From Smittium mucronatum (Eukaryota; Kickxellomycota; Harpellomycetes; Harpellales; Legeriomycetaceae): a stretch of 64,000 nt of DNA. Below, one piece after another: positions 26,363 through 36,446 of this stretch. Both the position numbers and the translations under genes were made by a program. The stretch covers positions 67,909 through 131,908 of the forward strand of contig LSSL01001163.1 in the NCBI GenBank assembly GCA_001953115.1, read 5' to 3'. Under the pieces are notes generated by a model, which saw only the letters and a program-made list of their open reading frames with translations, ran no database searches and was not told where the DNA came from. Positions within the stretch are counted from its first letter, which is position 1. Each line of letters begins with the position of its first letter.

Positions 26363-26520
26363 CAGAGAGGAAACATATTGAGTGTTACCATATTATTGGA
26401 TAAACTAAACCGTAGATTATAAACCAATAAAATAAAGTGAAATAAAACTAACTAATAAAATTTTATCTGTAGAATGTAAAGTATACCTTAGTATATCCTT
26501 ATCATTTTTTCTTTCGCAAA
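26363..26520 (+). repeat. Left inverted terminal repeat of the DIRS-like element
   Basis: Pairs with 30442-30600 in reverse complement. Shared blocks include GAGAGGAAA at the outer edge, AGTGTTACCAT (26381-26391), AATAAAGTGAAAT, TAAAATTTTATCT, AATGTAAAGTA and ACCTTAG. Identity is roughly three quarters. Weaker similarity may extend about 40 bp further out. Confidence 0.85.
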
Positions 26521-26584
26521 GGTACTCTACCAGCATAAATGTTTTCGATATTTTTAAAAAAATCATATTCCTTCAAAAAATACA

Positions 26585-27362
26585 ATGGACCCACAAGCAG
26601 CCAATATAATAAGGAAATTGGCTAAGAAATTCAACTTACTGATGCCAAAAAGATCGCCCTGAAGAGGAGCTACTTTTCCCATTTGTTTCAACTCGGATCC
26701 CTGACACTGAATTGGCTGTTTACCCAGAGCTGGACGAAGCTCTTCCTTCAACTGAACATGACTTCTTTAGGTATCCGTTGAACGATGAAGAGTGCAATAT
26801 CGATATATATTCTTGCCCCAGGACTAGTTCTATGAAATATTTTCCACCTCCACTGAAAACTCAGCCCCAGTCATATTAATGAAAATATATTCCATATTGG
26901 TTTATAGATTTGGTCCTAGCACAGGTGAATCTTCCCATAGACTATTTACTCCACCGCAGAATTCAGGATAACCCTGGCATCAGTATGTAGAAGACCCTGA
27001 AACGTAATTCTCCAGAACCATGAGAACTCTTATCTCAGACATATCCGCGACAATAAACCAAGAAAGATTGTATAATCTTCACAAGGGAATTCATATTCCT
27101 GGAAGGCTTATTCAGCTCTTGACGTCGAATTCTAAGCCAATTATGGGTCAGTAAGAGTTGGATACTCTAATATCCAAGAAACCAGCAGTAAAAAGACAAA
27201 GAGTTCATCCCTTTCGCTAGTTCCAGCATAATATGTTCCAATCAAACACATAAACTAGCAGCACTGTTACGGCGCTAAAAAATAATAGTTCTAAAACGAC
27301 ATTCTAACCAACAGCTCATGTCAGACCAACCGAGCACGCATCGGATTTTCAGGGAGAGGTTG
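26585..27362 (+). pseudogene. Gag-like ORF1 remnant of DIRS element
   Basis: Starts with an ATG 65 bp inside the left repeat (MDPQAANIIRKLAKKF), then changes frame. The next piece contains YPELDEALPSTEHDFFRYPL and SCPRTSSMKYFPPPL. After another frame change (a deletion, or a 38-nt GT...AG gap at 26870-26907) come RTLISDISATIN, LHKGIHIPGRL, KKPAVKRQRVHPFR and a Ser/Thr/Asn-rich, glycine-ending tail. A basic KRQR patch before a low-complexity tail and then the GRL motif that opens the polymerase is what I expect of a DIRS first ORF. Several TAA/TAG stops interrupt it. Confidence 0.7.
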
Positions 27363-27414
27363 TGTAAGCGGGAGGGGGTCCAAGTAGAACCATTAAACTG
27401 CCCCCCCCACTCCC

Positions 27415-28500
27415 CAGTGGGAGGTTGCTTAGCTATTTTCAAATCGGAATTTTAAAAACTGACGGGCAGACAGTGGTATCGTATCATAGTGGAGAATGGA
27501 TTCAAAATCCCACTAAAGAGCCAAGAGCCTCAGATGAATATTCTGGTGCGTTCCTAGGTGCTTGCACGCCCTGGAATCACGGGGTTCCCTACGAGCCCTT
27601 CTCTAACGTCTCATCTGTATCGATAAAAGCGGAAGATGTGCCAAGAATCCTACGAAGTTCTAACAGATTAATTTTCGCCACTCCTGGCCAAGCGAGAAAT
27701 CGAGGAAATTCAACATATAAATCCAGGGCTTTACATTTAGATCTTCACGATACCGAAGAAGAATTTAGGTCTACACCCCATTCTCAATATCTGAAAGTTA
27801 AACTTCAAATTGGAGGAGCAAAACTCCAAGGCGGAGATGCTGAACTCAATATGCCTTATAATCCGGAGGAAGTAACACCTCACTTCCTTAGATCTGAGAG
27901 ATGCTTTCATGCATAACCTAATGTAAAAGAAGCGTAGAGAGTATCTGAGATTTCATCGGAACGCCCACTACTTTTAGTCCCACGTCTTTCCATTCGGTAT
28001 ACACCTAATTCCGTTAATCTTCATTAAGATTGTCTGACCAGCTTTAGAATGGTCCAGATCGAAAGTAATGAGGATATAGAAATATATGTACGATCTAATT
28101 ATTATAGGGGAGAGAAAGGAAGCGTATTCAAACTCTATACGTGAATTATGCTACAAGCTCTACAAGCTTGGACCCACGATCTAAGATGAAAATTAATTTA
28201 AGTTCCCGTATCAATAAAACAGACATCTAGGAATGGTGATAAATACTAGGCAAATGACACTGAAGGTCCCCTCGAGAAAAAGAAATATATTCGACGATAA
28301 GCAGGAAATTTTCTGAACGCTCTGAAAACGAAATTGAGATGTATGGTGAGCTTTATTTGAAAAGCCATGTCTATTTCAGTGGCACTTCCCCTACGAATAA
28401 TAATGCTTAGTCAAATTCTGGATCACAAGAACCGCTCTCTTTCTAAAATTAATTCATAGACGTCAAGGGTAATTATGAAGAATCCAGCAATCTAAATCCT
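27415..28500 (+). pseudogene. Reverse transcriptase remnant of DIRS element
   Basis: In the frame of position 27423, with about 13 stops, one reads IFTIPKKNLGLHPILNI (finger motif), LTSLDLRDAF (motif A with its catalytic aspartate), YLRFHRNAHYF, VFPFGIHL (motif B region), PALEWSRSK, then KYMYDLIIIGERKEA where functional members have YLDDL: one catalytic aspartate is now tyrosine. HLGMVINTRQMTLKVPS follows. After one frame change come VSFI-KAMSISVALPLR and LDHKNRSLSK, the conserved connection of DIRS-type polymerases. The 27425-27916 open frame overlapping this region is a different frame and not a gene. Confidence 0.85.
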
Positions 28501-28539
28501 ATTTTTTATGAAGGAAAGTTTGAACTCACGAAAAGGTCT

Positions 28540-29090
28540 CTCATTGTTGCTGAAAACTCCGGAAATGGAGATATTTACAGAATTAAGCGAGAAAAAATTG
28601 GAAGTTTTAATAGGCCACCAGACTTAATCTGGATCGTAAATAAGATCGAAGGTGAAGTTGAATATCAGCGCCTACGAAATATTGGCCGTACTTCATGCCC
28701 TGAAACTGAAGAGTATTGTAGGAAAATAAGTGCTAATCTAATCATATAAAACAAAAAACAATATCATATGTAAAGAGGCTCGGGGGAAAAAACTCTCTGG
28801 AAATACTGGAAATCTCGGAAAAAACTTTGTCACACTTCATCAAAACCTATATTAGCCCTAATGTACATGTGTCACATCGGTCTTAAACCCAGCAGATACA
28901 CAGAGTAGGCTGACTGCTCAAACCAAATGGTCTCTATTTCAAGAGAAATTTTATATATTATATGCAATAAATGACCCACAAGACGTGTATCCGTTTGCCT
29001 TATATAAGAAAAAAAAGATAGAAAAATATTTCAGATTTTTTACAGACAGAAAAGCGCTAGTCCAGAAATATCTGACCTTCAAATAGACTA
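28540..29090 (+). pseudogene. RNase H remnant of DIRS element
   Basis: Contains EMEIFTELSE, where FTDASD is expected (the first catalytic aspartate is lost), then VLIGHQT-SGS, ISAYEILAVLHALKLKSIVGK, and after a frame change YVKRLGGKNSLEILEISEKTLSHFIKT in pieces. It closes with LNPADTQSRLTAQTKWSL, matching the N-P-A-D-x-x-S-R signature at the end of this domain. The order and spacing relative to the polymerase are as in DIRS elements. Confidence 0.75.
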
Positions 29091-30321
29091 ATTTTGAAAA
29101 TCCTTATTCTTTCCCACCTTGAAACAAAATCACTGAGACAGGAAAGAAGGAGATCAGGGAAGGATTCACAATTATGTTAGTTACACTGATGTGGAAATCA
29201 TACAAATGAATTCAGGAACTAATGAAGCTCTTACTATCCCAACACTTCTTGCTGAAAGCTTTAACGAAAATTCCTGAGCCAAAAAGTGGGAAATAATTGC
29301 ACTCGACAAAAAAACACTGGAGCTTGATAGCATAGACGGTCAGCAGCGTTTCCTCGAAATAAAAAATCTTATTAATTACGCCGTTGAATGTACTCTTTCA
29401 AACAAAAAACTTAAAGGCGTTGGTCTGGATTAGTTTTTTCCAGCACCGTTTTTTAGATTGGAGGATCTCAAAAGAAATAAATTCAAAATTTTACGCACCA
29501 AATATTATCAATTATCTGGAGGAGGTATAAATTGTGGAAAATTTAAAAGTTCAATCCATAAAAAACTACAAATCAGCTCTTTTAAGGCTGTTATAAAATC
29601 CAGATGAACTAGTTGGAAATCCAGTGTTTTTTGAATTTTTGAAAACATTGGATGAAAATCAATTATGTCGTTTTTTAGGTCTTTTATCGATATAAATCAA
29701 GTTCTAGATCAATTTAAGAAATGGGAACCAACTACAAAAACTCACAGTAAAACTAATGAATGTTAAACTATGCTGGCTCCTATAATTGACCAGATTTTCT
29801 AGAGCCAGCGAAATAAATATTATAGATGATATAAGGGTTCCCATAATCCAAGGGGTGCTAAATTTAGTCATTATAACACCAAAAGAAAAGTGAGAAATTC
29901 AAGATGTTGAAAAAACTTGCCAGATAACGTTGCATATAGATCAAATATTGTTCCCAGTATTGGCATAAAGATTTTACAAGGAGAAGAAGTATTATAATCT
30001 ATGTACCACATACACACTAATAATATCAAATGTATTTTCGATAAAATTTTAAGGTTTGTAAATGAAAGATCAGAACCACTTTCCGTAGACTATATCTTCA
30101 GAAACATTAGTTCGATATTTGGACTAATAATCCGCGATATAGATAAGCTCATACCAAAGGTTAAAGCTATCAGTACTAAATTGGCCGCCAGGTCTGGGTT
30201 ATCCTCGAAAAAAATAGTCTGGCACGGATTCTGGTCGGGCTATTTCATCTTCGATACCTACTATCGACTCACAAAAAACTCTTTGAATAAATCGAATGAA
30301 TATATATTAAATTGGGAGTAA
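29090..30321 (+). pseudogene. Tyrosine recombinase remnant of DIRS element
   Basis: A linker with FENPYSFPP and KIPEPKSGK precedes the recombinase. Recognisable parts are YAPNIINYL, FFEFLKTLDEN, SRASEINIID, ITPKEK and, in the last open stretch (30001-30321), LRFVNERSEPLSVDYIF, then LAARSGLSSKKIVWHGFWS and FDTYYRLTKNSLNKS. The H-G-x-W-S block and the F-D-x-Y-Y-R-L block carry the catalytic His and the nucleophilic Tyr of the family. The frame is broken upstream by several stops, so only the C-terminal 106 codons remain open. Confidence 0.8.
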
Positions 30322-30441
30322 CTTAATATGTACCCTCTCTGAAGTATGATGTTAAAATTAATTCAGATCTTTAGGGAAAAAATTGGTTCATATTATACGA
30401 TGAGAAGAGGCATATTAAGTTCCGCCCACCCGTTCCCATTA

Positions 30442-30600
30442 TTTTTGCCAAAAGGTGATACGGATAAAGCTAAGGTGTACTTTACATTATATAGATAAAA
30501 TTTTATCAGTTCATTCATTTCACTTTATTCTATTGGTTGTAATATTCGGTTTATTTTTATAAAATAAGATGGTAACACTTATTATTTCTCCTTTCCTCTC
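30442..30600 (-). repeat. Right inverted terminal repeat of the DIRS-like element
   Basis: Reverse complement of the left repeat; ATGGTAACACT (30569-30579) mirrors AGTGTTACCAT at 26381. It begins about 120 bp after the recombinase stop. Confidence 0.85.
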
Positions 30601-31639
30601 ATCATATAATATGAATTAATTTTCGCACTAAAGAACATGATTAATATTAAAATATCCTAATTTAACTGAAAGTATACTGATTTTTTTAAAAGAATACTAA
30701 ATTATAAAAAATTATACTATTTGATTTTACACTGGGCAAAATTTTTCCAGGAAATTCAATCGAATCCCTTCTAATTCTGGAGCAAATTAAAAGTAAAAGT
30801 AAAAATAAAATGTTGTTTCAATGAATATTATGAGCTTTTTATATAAAAAACAGTGAAAATGTAAAGAAAAAACCATATTTGTGCTAAAAAATGATATATT
30901 AAAACTAATAACCAAGTTAATGTTCCGAAAAATGTTACAATACATGTATTAATAAGTTTTGAGCACGCAAAATCACCTCTCACTCACCAGATTTTTTTTA
31001 TTTTACAATAAATTATAATTTTTTTAAAATTAAAATAACTTTTATATGCCATCTTTTTTTTTTTCAGTAAAATTCCGTATTTTTTAAATTTTTTTTACAA
31101 ATTTTTTTGTTAAAAAATTAAATAGTTAGTTCATACTGAATTTTACTTGTGATTTTCAATTTTGGAATACCACAACGTATTCATATACTATTTATGTTCC
31201 TCTAAAAAGATAAAATCCATTTATATTTTTAAGAAATTTCACAAAAATAAGTCCTCCAGCTTAGATATACCTCAAAGCATTTATTTCGAAATGACTTGAA
31301 ATCAAATTTCATCTTAATTTTCTATTCAGATGTTTTAACAATATTAATCATAAAATACGTTAGCTAAAAACCTAAAAAAACTTCATTTATATACCGTATC
31401 ACGAGTAGATTACATTAAATTTAGTATTCATTGTGGCCATTATCACATCTAATGTCTCACAAAGTTCTTAAATTATAACATATACTGTTCAAGGTTATAA
31501 TAAAAACAAAAATACACTTTAAGAGTTTTTCTTGTGATTCAAAAGTGTAATAATAAAATAAAAAGATAACCAATAATTATTGTGAATTTTATTTAACTTT
31601 CCTGTGAGCTTAAGCCCTGAGTAATATCAAATAGTGTAA

Positions 31640-31715
31640 TTTTTTATAGTTTGGTATGGTTTTTTGATTTTTAGTGTATTATTTAATGTATTTATCTTAC
31701 AATAAACTTCCGTGA
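31640..31715 (+). mobile_element. Retroelement 3' end, copy 4
   Basis: Contains TTTATCTTACAATAAACTTC and CGTGATAC followed by an A-rich tail, one base off the core of the other copies. About 50 bp upstream also aligns loosely with copy 1. The body has dissolved into the AT-rich background. Confidence 0.5.
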
Positions 31716-34316
31716 TACACAAATACACACCTATTATGCTTTTAAGCAAATATTTATGATTGAAATTAAATTAAAGTATTCTCAAAAAATTAGTATGATA
31801 CTATTATATTATCTGGGTTATTAATCAGATAAATTATGACCATTTCTTTGATTTAAATATAGTTTAACAACATTTTCTCGAGTTTTTTTTCCGAAAATTT
31901 TTAGTCTTATCATTTTGAAAATTAGATATTTTTATAATAGTACTCTTGATTTTTTCGATTTTTTTTATCTAATCCGAAAAGAATTTTTCAAACAAAGAAA
32001 TTATTCTAATAGAATGGTTTTATCTCAAAGCGATTTTTTTTACTAAAAAAAGACAAATATGTAAAAGACTTGGAAATAAGGTTTTGATATATAATTTAAT
32101 TTTTTTAATTTTCTTTTTTTTAAAGAAATTTAAAATATCAAAAAAAAAGAAAAATTATCACACAATTTCAGAAAAAATAAAAATTCTGGATTCTTTAAAA
32201 GTCGAAAATAACGTATCAAAAATAACAAAACTTGATGAGATTAATCAAATAATTTGAGGTATTTAATCTAAAATTTCGAGCTATTAAGAAAAATTGTTGT
32301 GTTTTCTGCAAGTTTTGTAAAAAATGGCCTTAAAATTAGACAGAAATAATTTGAAGCATAAAATATATTTTAAAATATTGTGTAAATATTCAGTTAAATA
32401 AATACACAGTAATTAAAGTTTAAATTAAGAAAAATACCCTATCATTATCCGAAGGCCCTATAAAGTCTATCCGAAAATGAAAATATTTCATTTTCAGACA
32501 GTAATTTCTGGTTTGGGTATTAAAAGAAAAAAGAGGGCCTAAATAAAATTTACTATATATCCAGAGAGAGCAGATCACGAATCTGGAATAGATAAATATT
32601 ATAATAATCAATAATAATATTTTTCCATGCCAGTCATTTTTTTAAAATATATTTATCAAGTTTTTTTTTTGAAAAATTTAAATACATATATTACCAATAT
32701 TGATAGAATTGAATTTATTTTGAAATAATCCCAATGCGTATATATATAAGGGAAAAAAACGACTCAGAAATAAAATTTTCCGAATATAAAGTCACATTCT
32801 TACTTGATTGGAGTATCGTGGGTGATAAGCTCATTCTCATGGTTATTTACTCTTCCGAAGATCTATGACCATTAAAATGGTATATTAAAGACCATCTTAT
32901 AGCAGATAGAGCTAATAAAAAAAGAAGCTGTGTGTCCGGAACTATTTTTAATCATTATTTTAAATCTAATCTGAAGAGTCGATAAACATGTTATCCCAAG
33001 CAAAAAAAAGTTTATTTTAACATTTTACTCATAATAGACTATGTTTCGACATAATCTGAGGGTTTGAAGTTACTATTAGAATTAATTGAAGTTTTATCAA
33101 TTCCCAAAAATGCTAAATCTTTGATACAGCAAATGGCTAAGGGTGTAATTATTATGTTAAGTGCATATTTTATTAAAAATAAGTTTCAGATACTTAAACG
33201 TGTAGATAGCAGTGATTAGTAAACTGTGCTTGAGCTATGGAGTTTTTTCAAAGTAAATTATCCCAATAAAAATATCAGTATATTTTATTTAAATCTTTCA
33301 TTCTGTATAAGGGGAAATTGTAGTGATATTTTGCCTTGGATATAAGATGATGTGTGTATACAAATATAAATTATGTTACCAGAACTAAAAATAGTTATCT
33401 TTGAGATCAGTTCAGGGTTGTGATTCTCAAAAGCCTTTATGAGGAGAATTTATGATGCTTTTTTTATGAAAAGTGATGAGGAGGAATCCAAAATAGGAAA
33501 TTTAAATATATTTATCAGAAAAATTAAAGATTGATTTCATAAAAACATAAATTTTTTATCGGAAATAGCTACTATATTTACGCATCGAAGAAGTTACGTA
33601 TTATAGAAAGGGATATTAAAATTATTAAAAAATATATAGATACAAGATATAGCGGAAGTCGTGATATAAAATTTATCGTTATCCTTTCTCCAATATTATG
33701 ACAATATATTTCAAGAATAGAAAGACAAATAAAAAAATTCAAATTTAAAATCGTTTGATATCGAAAAATGATATTATTTATTTATTTATAGCTTTGTTTT
33801 TCTTAAAATTTTCTGATAAAATTTATCTTTAATACAAGTAATCTAAATATTTTTTTGAAGAAGAACTGAAGAGGTTTTATATTTGTTTCATAATATTTAA
33901 TTAGATTTTGTTAATTTATTTAAAACAAAGAAAATATATTTAAATGGTTCTTGATGGATTAAATTGATGCGATAATAATAATTATTATAAATCGATAAAT
34001 TTAAAGTAAAAAAAAAAAGAATAATGATTTTTTCTTATCCTATGAAAAATCCCAAATATGATATATAGCAGCTTCTTTAAATATTTCTTTCTGATTACAT
34101 CTTAAATTAAAAATCCAGTTTATTTTGAACTATATTTAGCATATTAATGTATATTGGAATTGTGATTTTGTATATATTTGATTATTTTTCAATAATTTAA
34201 AAACATATTATATCTTTCATATAAGAGGAATAATATAAAATAAAATAAGTAGAGTTTTTGGATTTTTGGATATTAAGATAATAGATAAGTTTATGAGGAA
34301 AAAAGTAAGTTTAATA

Positions 34317-34328
34317 CCCCCCCCCCCC
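34317..34328. repeat. Poly(C) tract, 12 bp
   Basis: Twelve consecutive C in a region with almost no G or C, followed directly by poly(A). Comparable tracts are at 616-626, 27401-27408, 36035-36042 and (as G) 36436-36446. Confidence 0.85.
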
Positions 34329-36435
34329 AAAAAAATTGATAAGCTATTTTTCTAAAAAATTATTGTAAGGTATTTTATGATTTTTATTAAAAAATATCCG
34401 AATATTTTTTTATGAAATCGAATTTGAACAAAAGTTGAAAAATTTGTACGAAATTCAAAAAAAAACTCCATCTTTTGCGATTTAAACACTTTGGAGAATT
34501 CATTTGGATCATTTTTTTACAAAATTAACTTTAATACAAATAAAATTTTCTCAATTTACTTGAAACTCTTTTTTTGGGATTTTTTTCTACAAAATAATCC
34601 CAAATTGCAATTAATACCTGTAATTTTTACATCTGACTCAAAATCCACAATTATTACACAATATGGTTTGCTTTTTTTGAAAAAATTTAAGATTTGGATT
34701 AGGTTTAAAAAAACAAAAATACATTAAACAAAAAAAACAAGTCTCAATTGCGTTTTCTATTATTATTATTTTGATATTTTTATGCGACTTTCGTTAGTGA
34801 TTGCCCGCATTATAAATTTTTTAAATATTTTATTTTACATTTATTATGGTTTAAATCGATAAATATAAAAAACATAGAATCTCAAATCAGTATTTTCGTA
34901 TATTTTTCGAGATTTGGGACTCCATAAAAGTAGAATTTGCAAATTTAATTTCAAACGCAATTATAAATATATATCATAATTAGGAAGTAGGAAAGTTATT
35001 TTGATATTTGAAAAATAATTTTTAATGATTACTACTTTAAGTTGATTTATAAAATTAAAATATGATTTATGTGAATATAACTGAATTTTTTTTTAAAAAA
35101 TATCATTTCAAGATAGAAAAAAAAGGTGAAGATTTTGATTTTTTTTTCTTTTCCCAAAAGTATCCTCGTTCAAAAAAACGCTTTCTAATTCGATATTCTA
35201 AATATCAATGCATTTCGGAAGTTATATAATAGATAATCTTTCTTTTAACTCAATAATTTAAAACACTGAATTATGTAAAGTCTAATAAAAAATATATATA
35301 TAAAAAAGGCAAAATATTTAAAAAGCTTGAAACAACTGAATAATCACTATATAAATGATATAAATTTACTTAAATTTAATTTTTTAAATATTTTTAAACC
35401 AGAAAAGGTGGTTTATAAGAGGGATAAAAATTAATTTAACAAAATAAGTACTCTAAAAAAATGAATTATATATTCCATTAGTTTTCCTAAATTTAAAAAC
35501 AACTTGTAAAAACTCAATTTTAAATTAACTGTGATTATAAAAAAGGTATATATGAATTTTTGTTTTTTGATTTTAATGTATTCGGTATACAAAAGCCATA
35601 TAATCGGTTTAATATAATTTTTTCGGATTTAGTGTTAAAAATTATTCTCAATAAAATATACCATCCTTTCATTATGAAAAAAATCAAAATGACAGTTTAT
35701 AATGATGTAAAAAATGAACAAATAATAAGATGTGAAAATTTTTTAATTGATTAAAGTGAGAAAAATTAGTAAAATTTCAGATATATTACCTAAAGCAACC
35801 CCAAAAAAAATTACGAAAAAAACGTTGCAGAAAAATAAGAATATCAAATAATAAAAAGGTTAATTTATAGAAAAATAGAGAAGAACTAAAAACTTCCATG
35901 AAAACAATTAAAAATCTCAATACACTAAAAGTTCCAAAAAAATGATAAATATATTATATATATCCATTTCCTTGAATCCAGATAGCTTTATAAGAAAATT
36001 TAATCAGGTATTTTCTGTCTATATGTTCACCCCTCCCCCCCCATATAAAAGCAGAAAAAAATATACATAGGCTTTTAAAACCACCTCTGAGAAAATATTC
36101 AATATTTATCATGGAATTTGTAGAAATTTTATATAGAAAGAAATCATTTTGAAATCAGTGCACTCGTAAATAAAAAATATCAGATTTCGAAATTGTGATT
36201 TTGTATATCTATAATATATCTGAAATAATATGGAATTTTTAAATATATTAAAGATAAATTTATTGTAAAAATTATCAGTCACTCTTTAAATATGCACCCA
36301 ATCGCTTAAGTGATATTTTTAAAACTAAATTTCGAACTTTTTTCTTTGAAAATATGTAAATATTAATACTGAATCCCTAATTTTGGATCAGAGAAATTTT
36401 CAAACTCAATATTAAGTGGAGTAATAAAAAAATTT

Positions 36436-36446
36436 GGGGGGGGGGG
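36436..36446. repeat. Poly(G) tract, 11 bp
   Basis: Eleven consecutive G in the AT-rich desert, preceded by T and A runs. Confidence 0.85.

Larger units (their letters stand above)
26363..30600 (+). mobile_element. DIRS-like tyrosine-recombinase retrotransposon, dead but nearly full length
   Basis: About 4.2 kb bounded by inverted terminal repeats of roughly 160 bp. On plus, in order, are remnants of gag, reverse transcriptase, RNase H and a tyrosine recombinase, which is the DIRS order. DIRS elements integrate through a recombinase rather than an integrase and leave no target duplication; I see none. More than a dozen in-frame stops and several frame changes show it cannot be expressed as a full set of proteins. 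I see no DNA methyltransferase domain. The element retains near-genic base composition while the neighbouring desert is extremely AT-rich, suggesting a younger insertion. It lies head-to-head with the PAC4-like gene. Confidence 0.85.

Noticed and set aside
27425..27916. 163-codon open frame as a hypothetical gene
   Set aside because: It starts only at a TTG and overlaps, in another frame, the clearly recognisable DIRS reverse transcriptase motifs.
26909..28140. A frame with TAA/TAG stops but no TGA over about 400 codons, suggesting a code in which TAA and TAG mean glutamine
   Set aside because: Within the gag part some stops sit where Gln is plausible. Past 27.4 kb, however, the true polymerase frame is a different one and its stops fall at positions expected to be Arg, His, Tyr, Ser and others. 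Host genes in the window use TAA, TAG and TGA as real stops.
30001..30321. 106-codon open frame as an independent gene
   Set aside because: It is the C-terminal part of the DIRS tyrosine recombinase; the domain continues upstream across stops.
26363..30600. Maverick/Polinton or linear-plasmid origin because the repeats start with AG
   Set aside because: The coding content is gag, RT, RNase H and tyrosine recombinase; no DNA polymerase B, capsid or packaging motif is seen and the length is too short.
34491..34727. Short Phe/Ile/Lys/Asn-rich frames in the AT deserts as genes
   Set aside because: Their composition follows from the AT bias; no domain, splice structure or start context supports them.
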